Shown in pieces: positions 34,230-41,988 of a stretch of 64,000 nt of DNA (its first letter is position 1; every line of letters begins with the position of its first letter). The translations under genes were made by a program, and so were the position numbers. Location: positions 1 through 64,000 of the forward strand of contig JAPKMW010000017.1 in NCBI GenBank assembly GCA_026645575.1, in the 5' to 3' direction. The stretch is from Caldilineaceae bacterium. Lineage in GTDB: Bacteria > Chloroflexota > Anaerolineae > Caldilineales > Caldilineaceae. Under the pieces are notes generated by a model that did not search any database, was not told the origin of the DNA, and saw only the letters and a program-made list of their open reading frames with translations.

Positions 34230-35588
34230 TCACCGAAACCTGACCCCTTGCCGTGTCAACTCTGTCTGTACATCCTGCACCTTGACCGCCGCGGTCGTCA
34301 CTCCCTGTTTGATGGAAACCGCTGCCGCCACGCCCGCCCCTTGGCCGGCAACGGTGCAACACATCATGTTGCGCACTGAGGCATGGGAGATTTTGTCGCC
34401 GGCAATCGCCCGTCCGGCCACCAACAAATTGTCAACGCCTTGGGGAACGAGTGCGCCATAGGGCAGATGGAAATAGCGCCCGGTAGTGGGGAGAATGAGC
34501 AAGCCGTAGCCGTCGATAAACTCTGGAAAGATACCAATCGCGTCCTCAAAGCGCGCCTGGTTGCGCACATCTTGTTCGGTCAGGTTATAGCGACCGATGA
34601 TTTTGCGTGTGTCGCGGATGCCGAGCGTCATGCCAAAGTTACGCAGACCAGCGTTTTCAAAACCGGGGGCGAAGTGTTGCAATGCTTTGATCGCCAGCAT
34701 CGCCTGCCGCCGCCCTTCGATCTCGCCGCGTGTCAGATCCCAGAGATCGGTGCCATCGTAGCCGCCCATGTGCACCATGTTGAGATAGGTGGCATCGCCG
34801 GCATCGCTAATACCGCTCCAGGTGCCGCCGATGCTCTTGAGACCGGGCGGAATGATGCCCTGTTGGCGCGCCTTTTCAAAGGGTGTATCGAGATAGGGGC
34901 TGAACAGATCATCCTCTTTGCCGTCGGTCTGGATCGCCCACTCTTTGCCCCAATCCATGTAGCGCATGGGATTTTCTCGCACATAGTCCAGGAAGCGTGC
35001 CTTGTTGACGCCGGAGCAGGAGAACATCACTGTCACGGCCATCATCTCTTCTTTGGGCGTCTTGCGCACCGGCGCACCGGCCAGGGTGGCAATGTCGGCG
35101 TCGCCGGTGGCGTCGATAATGCGTTTGGCGAGAATGGCATGGCGACCAGATTTGCTCTGGATCACCAAGCCCGTCACGGCGTTGCCATCGCGCAGCACAT
35201 CGACCGCCGTGGCGTGGAGCAACGGCTTGATGCCCGCCTCTTGCACCCAGTTGTCGGCCAGCACTTTGAAAAGTTCGGCTTGAATGCCCTGGCTGATCGA
35301 CTGCGGTTCGTCGTAGCTGGCCTGGTGCGCTTTGGCGCGCTGTTCAAATTCAATGCCGATGCCTTCCACATCCACCGTCTCCGGGCGGCGATACCAGCCA
35401 ATGCCCTCGACGCCAACATGGGTCAAGTTGCCGCCAAAACAGCCATAGCGTTCAATCAACATGGTTTCGACGCCAGCGCGCGCCGAACTAATCGCCGCAG
35501 AGAGACCACCCGGTCCACTGCCGACGACCAGCACGTCGGTTTCGGCAATGACCGGGATGCTCTGCGCGGGGAGTGAGATGCTTTTCAT
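34230..35588 (-). CDS. FAD-dependent oxidoreductase (FAD_oxidored family)
   Basis: A 452-residue flavoprotein. The FAD-binding Rossmann motif is VLVVGSGPGGLSAAISSARAG near residue 20, followed by IERYGCFGGNLTHVG, and a second nucleotide-binding region RIIDATGDADIATLAG. The C-terminus has LLVAGRAIAGDKISHASVRN, normal for PF12831-type proteins, which oxidise or reduce small-molecule substrates, often in sugar or steroid catabolism. ATG at 35588 is preferred over 35600 because AAGGA lies seven bases upstream of it. It stands alone between the toxin module and an acetyltransferase gene. Confidence 0.88.
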   Translation of the reverse strand: MKSISLPAQSIPVIAETDVLVVGSGPGGLSAAISSARAGVETMLIERYGCFGGNLTHVGVEGIGWYRRPETVDVEGIGIEFEQRAKAHQASYDEPQSISQGIQAELFKVLADNWVQEAGIKPLLHATAVDVLRDGNAVTGLVIQSKSGRHAILAKRIIDATGDADIATLAGAPVRKTPKEEMMAVTVMFSCSGVNKARFLDYVRENPMRYMDWGKEWAIQTDGKEDDLFSPYLDTPFEKARQQGIIPPGLKSIGGTWSGISDAGDATYLNMVHMGGYDGTDLWDLTRGEIEGRRQAMLAIKALQHFAPGFENAGLRNFGMTLGIRDTRKIIGRYNLTEQDVRNQARFEDAIGIFPEFIDGYGLLILPTTGRYFHLPYGALVPQGVDNLLVAGRAIAGDKISHASVRNMMCCTVAGQGAGVAAAVSIKQGVTTAAVKVQDVQTELTRQGVRFR

Positions 35589-35685
35589 GGATTCCTTCAT
35601 TCGTTATTTGGTTGTTGTCGTAACCAATCCCAGATGCTTTGCCAGGTCACGGAATGGCAAAAGCAGGCTTGATTGGTGCAATGGG

Positions 35686-36240
35686 TTATAGCGTTTTCTC
35701 AAGCCGCAAGTGGGCATGGGTTTCAGCGCTGTGGGTACGATCTCCCGCTATGTCGTCAATTTTGGTAAAGCCTTGTTTGATCCAAAAGCGCAGAGCCGGC
35801 CAATTCTTGAGATAAACATCGAGTTGAATGGCCGGATAGCCGAGTACGCGCAGATGGTCGCTGATGCCCTGCACCACCTCGCTACCGTACTGCTGCTGTT
35901 GCTGGTCGGGGTGTAGCACAAACATGGAGATATAAGCCAGTTCAGGACGTGGGCGCACACCGTGGTGCAGATGAAAATAACCCACCAATACGCCATCGCT
36001 CTTGCGACGGATAGTTTGTAACTTGAAGCGCCGATGCGCCGGTTCGTTGCTTAGGCTTTCATTGACTAACTCGGCCAACTCGCTTTCGGGGACCGTGTGG
36101 AAAGTGGGGTCCCACGGCTCGGCGTAACTACAGGTGTTATAAAGCACCGTCAGCGGTGCAACTTCATCTAGGGTGACATCATTAATCGATAACCGAACCG
36201 TCTCCCAGGTGGCAGGGAGCAGGGCCAAGTCAGTACTCAT
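35686..36240 (-). CDS. GNAT-family acetyltransferase
   Basis: A 184-residue single-domain GNAT. LAYISMFVLHPDQQQQQYGS is the acetyl-CoA binding strand and loop (QQQYGSEV in place of Q/RxxGxG/A), followed by IQLDVYLKNWPALRFWIKQG, the classical motif B. The substrate is unknown. ATG at 36240 with AAGGAG upstream. It is divergent from the PhyH gene. The 97-base gap to the FAD oxidoreductase gene leaves it unclear whether they are co-transcribed. Confidence 0.85.
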   Translation of the reverse strand: MSTDLALLPATWETVRLSINDVTLDEVAPLTVLYNTCSYAEPWDPTFHTVPESELAELVNESLSNEPAHRRFKLQTIRRKSDGVLVGYFHLHHGVRPRPELAYISMFVLHPDQQQQQYGSEVVQGISDHLRVLGYPAIQLDVYLKNWPALRFWIKQGFTKIDDIAGDRTHSAETHAHLRLEKTL

Positions 36241-36366
36241 TGTAGCTCCTTATTCGCATCGTTTCCGCCCAATTGGGGCAGGTAAAGGCTGTTTTTCTGG
36301 TAGTTTTGCCTATGGTATCATACTACAGCCAAACTTTGCGCTACACAAAAGGAGAAGGTATACACC

Positions 36367-37122
36367 ATGAATGAGCAAGAACGCTATCTCTTCGATCTAC
36401 AAGGGTACCTGGTCGTGCCGAATGCCCTGAGCCAGGCGGAGGTCAACGCCCTGAATGCGATCATGGATGAAAAGATCGCCCAGGAAGTGCCGCCAACCGC
36501 CACCACGCACCGTTTCTTTGGCGATTTGCTTGCTTGGGGGGCAGCTTATCAAAGCCTGATCGATCACCCTCGCCTCTTGCCCTATTTGGAAGCGTTACTT
36601 GGCCCCAACTTTCGCATGGATCACGACTATGCCGACATCATTCGGGCCGGCAAGGGGCCGATTGGCACCCGTTTGCACGGCGGTGCCGTTCCCCAGCACC
36701 CGGCCTTTTACTATCACTGTCACAATGGCGAAATCCGCAATGGCCTCATGGTGGTGGCCTATAATCTCAAAGATGTGAATCCCGGCGACGGCGGCTTTGG
36801 TTGCGTCCCCGGCAGTCACAAAAGCAATTTTGCCTTCCCCGATGAATGGCGTGAGTTGGAAACCATACACCCCTTTATCCAGGCCGTCACCGGCCCGGCC
36901 GGCACGGCCATTATCTTTACCGAAGCCTTAACCCACGGGACCTTGCCCTGGCGTGGGGCAGAACGGCGCACCCTGTTCTACAAATATAGCCCCTGCACCT
37001 TGTCCTGGGCGCGCGACTACTATGACGCCAGTCGCTATCCTGGTCTTACGCCGCGCCAGCAAGCCATCCTGGAAGCACCCAACGCCCGCTATACCCCCAG
37101 CGCAACGACGCAGAAAAAATAG
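36367..37122 (+). CDS. Phytanoyl-CoA dioxygenase (PhyH) family protein
   Basis: A 251-residue Fe(II)/2-oxoglutarate-dependent oxygenase of the PhyH family. It has the double-stranded beta-helix segments YHCHNGEIRNGLMVVAYNLK and GFGCVPGSHKSNF, and a distal His in FTEALTHGTLPW, then RRTLFYKYSP where an Arg binds 2-oxoglutarate. The exact first two iron ligands are not obvious, as HxD appears only as HDYAD or at other places. Such enzymes hydroxylate small molecules, ectoine or acyl chains. AAAGGAGAAGG precedes the ATG. A palindrome of the CGGATTCAGGTGG family follows directly after the stop codon. Confidence 0.85.
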   Translation: MNEQERYLFDLQGYLVVPNALSQAEVNALNAIMDEKIAQEVPPTATTHRFFGDLLAWGAAYQSLIDHPRLLPYLEALLGPNFRMDHDYADIIRAGKGPIGTRLHGGAVPQHPAFYYHCHNGEIRNGLMVVAYNLKDVNPGDGGFGCVPGSHKSNFAFPDEWRELETIHPFIQAVTGPAGTAIIFTEALTHGTLPWRGAERRTLFYKYSPCTLSWARDYYDASRYPGLTPRQQAILEAPNARYTPSATTQKK

Positions 37123-37125
37123 AGG

Positions 37126-37186
37126 CGCGGATTCAGGTGGCGCGGATTTTTCATACAAGAGAAAATCCGCGCCACCTAAATCCGCG
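37126..37186. repeat. Inverted repeat, CGGATTCAGGTGG family, copy 2
   Basis: The 25-base arms at 37126-37150 and 37162-37186 differ at one position, with an 11-base loop. The arm core cgcggattcaggtgg is shared with the palindrome at 2765-2851. It begins 4 bases after the PhyH stop codon. Confidence 0.9.
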
Positions 37187-37263
37187 TCTGTTCCCCTACC
37201 GGCATGGCTTGGGCGGCGATGAATACAGTTTTCATAAATTTCTTTCCACTAGTAATTCAATGG

Positions 37264-37269
37264 TATAAT
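37264..37269 (+). promoter_or_regulatory. Probable -10 box of the two-gene operon
   Basis: A consensus TATAAT occurs in an AT-rich stretch about 60 bases before the first small gene. The -35 region is weak (tctttc-like, 17 bases upstream). It is the best promoter candidate in the gap 37187-37328. Confidence 0.45.
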
Positions 37270-37328
37270 GAGCTATTGTTACCTAAGGTGGCCGCTTTGT
37301 CCCGCCAAATGCAGATCGGGTGTAACGC

Positions 37329-37580
37329 TTGGCAAGACATGACTTTGAGTATCTGAGTGATCTTTATGACATCGAAACTATCGCCAAAGGCAAGGGTGTC
37401 AAAATCCGTCACTACCTACAGCAAAAGTATGGCCCCGGTCGTTGGCGGAAGCTAAAGGGCAAAGCGATTATCCAGTATCTTGACGGTAAAGTCGTTGAGG
37501 CCGAGATCCACTGGTTTGAAGCTGCCGGGATTGGTCGTGTCGAAGATAAAGCCATTCGCGATCTGGAAAAACGAAAATGA
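37329..37580 (+). CDS. Small basic protein of unknown function
   Basis: An 83-residue basic protein, rich in Lys/Arg (GPGRWRKLKGKA; DKAIRDLEKRK), with a conserved-looking core WRKLKGKAIIQYLDGKVVEA and a hydrophobic HWFEAAGIG. I recall similar short hypothetical proteins in Chloroflexota and cyanobacteria, with no known function. The start seems to be TTG at 37329 without a clear ribosome site. Its last codons overlap the next gene by four bases (ATGA), so the two are translated together, like toxin-antitoxin or regulator pairs. Basic charge suggests nucleic-acid contact. Confidence 0.65.
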   Translation: MARHDFEYLSDLYDIETIAKGKGVKIRHYLQQKYGPGRWRKLKGKAIIQYLDGKVVEAEIHWFEAAGIGRVEDKAIRDLEKRK

Positions 37581-37930
37581 ATTACGTAAAATGTATTAAC
37601 AATGAAGGGTACGAGGCTTCCCTCGCCAGAGGGAAAGTCTACCGTACGCTCGCTGGCGAACCCTCGGTGTCGCCCACTATGATCCGCGTGATTGACGAAA
37701 CCTATGGAGAACCAGGCAGTGAAAGCGGTTATTTGTTTGCTGCAGATCGTTTTGAGCCAGTTGATCTAAGCAAAATGGATGAGGAAGCTGATGATACGCT
37801 AACCATTCATTTGCCGGCCACGCTCAAAGGAATTCTTTATGCCGAAGCGCTGGTTGCACAGAAATCAATGTCTGCGCTGGCTCGCGAATGGCTCGCCGAC
37901 CACCTTGATTTACCCTCTGCTGCCACATAA
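37577..37930 (+). CDS. Small protein with SH3-like N-terminus and RHH-like C-terminus
   Basis: A 117-residue protein. Residues 1-65 (NYVKCINNEGYEASLARGKV, LIRVIDE-like MIRVIDETYG, YLFAADRFEPV) resemble a small beta-barrel found in many hypothetical proteins. The last 40 residues (TLTIHLPATLKGILYAEALV; MSALAREWLADHL) fit a ribbon-helix-helix pattern: a short hydrophobic strand, then two helices. It overlaps the preceding gene by four bases. The combination could be a DNA-binding partner of the basic protein. Function is unknown. Confidence 0.65.
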   Translation: MNYVKCINNEGYEASLARGKVYRTLAGEPSVSPTMIRVIDETYGEPGSESGYLFAADRFEPVDLSKMDEEADDTLTIHLPATLKGILYAEALVAQKSMSALAREWLADHLDLPSAAT

Positions 37931-38000
37931 TGATAGTTGCATCCGGCTCGATTAACATCAAGCCGGATGCGATTTGCGCGTTCCCTGCTATCAGTTAATT

Positions 38001-40139
38001 CTATGCCGGCATAACCTGCACCGCGTGCGTCCCGACGCGACCTTCCTCACAGAGTAGGGCGATCCCGCCGCTGCTCAAGGTTGGCTCATCCTCAGTCAGA
38101 TCAAAGAGCGTCTTGCGGTTGATCGCGCCCTGGAAGCGCTGACCGTCCACTTGCAAGCTCAATTCATAACCTGTGCCAAAATTCCAGTCGAAAGCGGTTT
38201 CGGCCAGAACCGTTTCGTCGTGCAACACCTTGACTAGTTGGGCGACGGGCTGACCGTTGCGGCGGGTCAATAGCAACGCGTAGTAACGGCGCAACCCTTG
38301 CACCCGCACCGCCACTCCCGTCGCCGTTACCAGATGGGGCGTTAAGGTGCTGGTGACGCGATAGTTGCGCCAGTCGCGTGTGCCGGTCATCAACAGACCA
38401 CGCCCACTGTTTTGGCAGAGGCGATAGGGTTCGGCCCAGCGGAAATCAAATTGATCAATGCCGTTGACCCACGAACGTCGCCACATCTGCCCGCCATTTT
38501 CAGGGTCAGTAAAAGTGCAGTTGGGTTCGCCACCCCAGGTGAGGTAATCGAGATAGATCGTGCCGTCGGCGCGCTGCTCACTGCGGGTTTCTAGACCAAT
38601 TTCCGCAATGGGTTGACCACCGGTGTCAGGAATCAGCCATTCAACCGTCTGCTCGGTTCCTGCTGACAACGTTGTTTGCGGGCCATAGATGCGTGTTAGT
38701 TGGTCTTTGGCGCCATACACCCGCAGATAAAGCTGGACAGTGACGCGCTGCTTGTTGGCGGCATCAGCGCTGAGACGGGTACGCACCGTTTGCCCCGGAT
38801 AGAGCGTGGGGGCGGCGTGGAGTTCGTAGCCCTTCATGTTGACCGCTTCCGGTGGGGTAAAGGTGGCCGTGGCGACGCGGCTGTACCGCCCGGAGGCAAG
38901 CTGTTGATAGCGAATTGCCAAACTGCGCTCACCGTTGGCGCTATGGCCAGTGACATTTTCTACTGTGGTCGTGGCGCTATCATGTCCCTGCTCGGCCATG
39001 AATCCTTGTACCGCCCCAGGCAGGTCAAAGTGAAAACGGGCGCCTTGCTTGGGGGCAACCGGCGCTTCGCCGGCCAGTGACCGTCCCAGGTTTGTCACCC
39101 ACTGCGCCACCTGCACGCCATCGCTGATCGCCCGACCACCCTCAGCGGTAGCCAAGTAGAGCCGATCCGCCACCGGCCCGCGCCAGTCAGGACCGGCGTC
39201 GATACCAGCGAGACCATTTTTGATGCCCAGCAGACAGCCGACATTGCCCGAATTGCAGTCAGTGTCCCAACCGGCGGTGTTGGCAATCATGAGCGACTTC
39301 TGGAAATCATTGTCGCCGTGCAGCAAGGCCATAATAATGACGCCATGGTTGGGCACCATGTGACAGTTGCCGCCGTATTTGTCGTAGCCGTAATATTTTT
39401 CTAGTTGTTCGCGACTGTTGCGCCAGTTGTCGCCAAATTCTTCGCGCCATTCGCGGACATCGTTGATCATGCGGTAGATGACGCTCTCTTTGGGAATAAA
39501 ACTGGTACCGATGTCGAGCAGCTTGTTGAAATCCTGCTCGACAAAGGCCGCAGCTTCCATCGCCGCCATCACTTGGGCGCCGTAGATCGCCTCGCCGTCA
39601 TGGCTGACCGAAGCGGCCCGTTTCGCAAAGTCAGCAGCCTGGGCTGGGTCGCCGGGCGAGACTAACGCCCAGCCGTCGATAAAAATCTGCGACCCGATCT
39701 GCTCGGCCACGACTTGACCATTAAGCGCGATCGATCCACTGGCCGGCGCCGGGATGCCATTTTTCAAGCGCAAAAAGGCCGTGTGTTCGGTCGAGTTGCC
39801 CATGCCGCCCCACCAGAGAATGGTGCGCCGTTCGATGATATAGTTAAGCCAGCTTTGCCCAATCTGCGCCGGGGTGAGGTCACGGGAGAGACCATAATCT
39901 TCCAGAGAGCGCAAAAAGGTGAAGGTGCCGCTAATGTCATCATCGGTGACGATGAGGATGTTGTCACGCAGCCCCTTGTCGCGGCGTTCATGCTGGTAGT
40001 ACCAGACTTCGCCCAGGTCGGCCATGATCTTGTCATACCACCAGCCCTCAAAGGGGCGACCGAGGTAGACGCCAATAATTTTGCCCAGCACGCCGGCATA
40101 GACGCGCTCAAAGTAGTCGTTGGGTAGGCTTATAGACAC
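38001..40139 (-). CDS. ADP-ribosylglycohydrolase-like protein with C-terminal carbohydrate-binding-type domain
   Basis: A 712-residue protein. Residues 1 to about 340 form an ADP-ribosylglycohydrolase fold: YAGVLGKIIGVYLGRPFEGW, the metal-binding TDDDISGTFTFLRSL, and NTAGWDTDCNSGNVGCLLG as the second acidic site. The rest holds a beta-sandwich region (about 400-530) and a laminin-G/concanavalin-like domain (from about 545, NGGQMWRRSWVNG...VRVQGLRRYYALLL). Such long forms, common in Chloroflexota and Planctomycetes, are thought to act on N-glycosidic or other sugar linkages rather than on modified proteins. GTG start with AGGAG. It is probably co-transcribed with the HpcH-type aldolase (51-base gap). 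Confidence 0.85.
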   Translation of the reverse strand: MSISLPNDYFERVYAGVLGKIIGVYLGRPFEGWWYDKIMADLGEVWYYQHERRDKGLRDNILIVTDDDISGTFTFLRSLEDYGLSRDLTPAQIGQSWLNYIIERRTILWWGGMGNSTEHTAFLRLKNGIPAPASGSIALNGQVVAEQIGSQIFIDGWALVSPGDPAQAADFAKRAASVSHDGEAIYGAQVMAAMEAAAFVEQDFNKLLDIGTSFIPKESVIYRMINDVREWREEFGDNWRNSREQLEKYYGYDKYGGNCHMVPNHGVIIMALLHGDNDFQKSLMIANTAGWDTDCNSGNVGCLLGIKNGLAGIDAGPDWRGPVADRLYLATAEGGRAISDGVQVAQWVTNLGRSLAGEAPVAPKQGARFHFDLPGAVQGFMAEQGHDSATTTVENVTGHSANGERSLAIRYQQLASGRYSRVATATFTPPEAVNMKGYELHAAPTLYPGQTVRTRLSADAANKQRVTVQLYLRVYGAKDQLTRIYGPQTTLSAGTEQTVEWLIPDTGGQPIAEIGLETRSEQRADGTIYLDYLTWGGEPNCTFTDPENGGQMWRRSWVNGIDQFDFRWAEPYRLCQNSGRGLLMTGTRDWRNYRVTSTLTPHLVTATGVAVRVQGLRRYYALLLTRRNGQPVAQLVKVLHDETVLAETAFDWNFGTGYELSLQVDGQRFQGAINRKTLFDLTEDEPTLSSGGIALLCEEGRVGTHAVQVMPA

Positions 40140-40190
40140 AGTGACTCCTGTTTCTTTTGGTAGATTCGATCCGCATCCATCGGTTGATGG

Positions 40191-40925
40191 TTAACTGGCA
40201 TCCTCTTGGAAGAGGGTAACGCCCATCTCCAAATATTTTCCCCGCTCCTCCGGTTTGGTCGCCGTTCCCATTGCCAGGCGAATGCCGGTGCCTTGCAACT
40301 GAGCAGCGACGTTGCGCATACACGCATCGACCGTGCGCAGCGGATATTCCGGGTGGCCTTCCAGGCTAAAGGTGAGATCGTTGGGGCCAAAGGTTACGAC
40401 GGTGACGCCCGGTTTCGCCAGTTGGCGGATATTGGTCACGGCCTCGACTGATTCGACTTGAATGCTCAAGACCACGTAGTTATTCCACCAGGCAGCGTAG
40501 CGCAAGCGATCCATGCCACGGGCCACGCTGCGCAACCCGCGCCGGGCCACCCCACCCCAACTGCGTCGCCCCTGTTGCGGGTAATAGGTGTAGGCAATGG
40601 CATCGTCCACCGTCGCCTCCTCCATCACCTCCGGCACCAGGATCGCACTGGGGCCGAGGTCGAGATAACGCCCCGCCAGGTAGGCGTGACGGGTATGGGG
40701 CAACCGCAATTGCACATCAATCCCCAACGCTTCCGCCGCGCCACAGAAGGCGACCAACTCTTGATCGGTAAAGGCAGTATGTTGCCCGTCGATCCAAATG
40801 TAATCATATTTGCCCTTGCGCCACACCGCCGCCAACTGCTCCTGGCTCATGGTGACGGAACCACGAAGGGCCACCAATACTTCACCATCCTGAATACGCT
40901 GTCTGAGGGTTCTTGTCTCGCTCAT
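40191..40925 (-). CDS. HpcH/HpaI-family class II aldolase
   Basis: A 244-residue protein of the HpcH/HpaI aldolase family, TIM-barrel enzymes that cleave 2-keto-3-deoxy sugar acids or 4-hydroxy-2-ketoheptanedioate with a divalent metal. WIDGQHTAFTDQELVAF carries the catalytic His; ILVPEVME and VLSIQVESVEAVTNI the metal-ligand Glu residues; and VVTFGPNDLTFSLEGHPEYP the phosphate/carboxylate loop with Asp. Usual length. ATG with AAGGAG. It lies directly upstream of the ADP-ribosylglycohydrolase-like gene, so a two-step glycoside and sugar-acid breakdown is possible. Confidence 0.9.
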   Translation of the reverse strand: MSETRTLRQRIQDGEVLVALRGSVTMSQEQLAAVWRKGKYDYIWIDGQHTAFTDQELVAFCGAAEALGIDVQLRLPHTRHAYLAGRYLDLGPSAILVPEVMEEATVDDAIAYTYYPQQGRRSWGGVARRGLRSVARGMDRLRYAAWWNNYVVLSIQVESVEAVTNIRQLAKPGVTVVTFGPNDLTFSLEGHPEYPLRTVDACMRNVAAQLQGTGIRLAMGTATKPEERGKYLEMGVTLFQEDAS

Positions 40926-41082
40926 ACCTTTACTCCTTGCGTTTGTGTGATAATTGATCCAATACCTACATCATAACGCGGTATGGAAAAATAGGGAAAC
41001 GACTGGCGCGCCAGCCCCGACCGGTTGAGAACGTAATTCTGTTTTCCTGATTCCATCTCTGGTTGCTGCTTGCTGGTTGTGC

Positions 41083-41088
41083 TATAAT
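41083..41088 (+). promoter_or_regulatory. Probable -10 box of the DUF4058 gene
   Basis: Consensus TATAAT lies about 50 bases before the ATG at 41137, within a TG-rich stretch (ggttgctgcttgctggttg) that offers a weak TTG-type -35 box. No other promoter candidate is seen in the gap from 40926. Confidence 0.45.
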
Positions 41089-41136
41089 AAAGCCGTTCGT
41101 TCGTCGCTTTTGACTGTCCTATTGTGCGGAGGAATT

Positions 41137-41940
41137 ATGGCATATCGTTTTCCCGGCATGGACCCCTATCTGGAAGACCCGGCCATTTGGCGCGGCTTTC
41201 ATCATGGCTTGGCTGAAGAGATTCGCGCACGGTTGAATATGAGTTTGGAACCAAAGTATTATGCCGATGTTGATGTCCATACCCTCTTTGAAGAAGTTCA
41301 CGTCGGCAAAGCCAAGCCGATCATCCCTGATGTGGCGATTGTTGCCCAGCCCTTCGCCTTTGCCGGGGGAGCAGCGACAGCGGTCGCTGTTGCTGAACCC
41401 ACCGAAGCGGTTGCGCCCGTGCGGCGTATGGTCAAGGTGACGCCGGTAACGTTGCGCGCCGTTCACATTTTTATTACCGAAACTAATGAATTGATCACCT
41501 CTATTGAACTCCTGTCGCCCTACAACAAACGCAGCCCAGGCTTGGCGGAATACCGGAACAAACGGTCAAGATTGTTAGCCTCTAACGTCCATCTGGTTGA
41601 GATCGATCTGCTGCGCGGTGGGCAACGGGTGGGCAGTGAAATTGCCGGCGAACCGCTGGAGGAAGCCGATTACATTTTGCTGGTCAACCGCGGCTATGAG
41701 ATCAACCCCGGCGTCTGGTCGGACATTTGGCCGGTAGCGCTGAATCAACCGCTGCCCCTCTTGCCCATCCCGCTTGATCCACCCGATGCCGATGTGCTGC
41801 TCGACCTGAATGCGGTCGTGCGTACTGTCTATGAACGGGCGGCGTATGCTCGGCGCATCGACTATCGCCAGCCGGTGCCACCGCCGGAACTGCGCCCAGA
41901 GATGGCGAACTGGCTCCAGGCGCATCTGGCGACTGTTTAG
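41137..41940 (+). CDS. DUF4058 family protein
   Basis: A 267-residue protein starting AYRFPGMDPYLEDPAIWRGF, the signature opening of DUF4058. Conserved segments ISPYNK-like ELLSPYNKRSPGLAEYRNKR and LVEIDLLRGGQR follow. Family members are widespread in cyanobacteria, Planctomycetes and Chloroflexota, and resemble PD-(D/E)XK or Uma2-type proteins in part; no function is proven. The ATG at 41137 has GGAGG right upstream and is chosen over an upstream in-frame start at 41077, which would cross the promoter. It is convergent with the sulfatase gene. Confidence 0.88.
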   Translation: MAYRFPGMDPYLEDPAIWRGFHHGLAEEIRARLNMSLEPKYYADVDVHTLFEEVHVGKAKPIIPDVAIVAQPFAFAGGAATAVAVAEPTEAVAPVRRMVKVTPVTLRAVHIFITETNELITSIELLSPYNKRSPGLAEYRNKRSRLLASNVHLVEIDLLRGGQRVGSEIAGEPLEEADYILLVNRGYEINPGVWSDIWPVALNQPLPLLPIPLDPPDADVLLDLNAVVRTVYERAAYARRIDYRQPVPPPELRPEMANWLQAHLATV

Positions 41941-41988
41941 GTGTTACGCAACCACACCTAAAAATCCACCTACTGATCGCAGCCCTAA

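Noticed and set aside
34383..35576. Long open frame on the plus strand, 397 codons
   Set aside because: It is the antisense of the FAD oxidoreductase gene, has no family motifs and no ribosome site; GC-rich codon bias on the other strand explains it.
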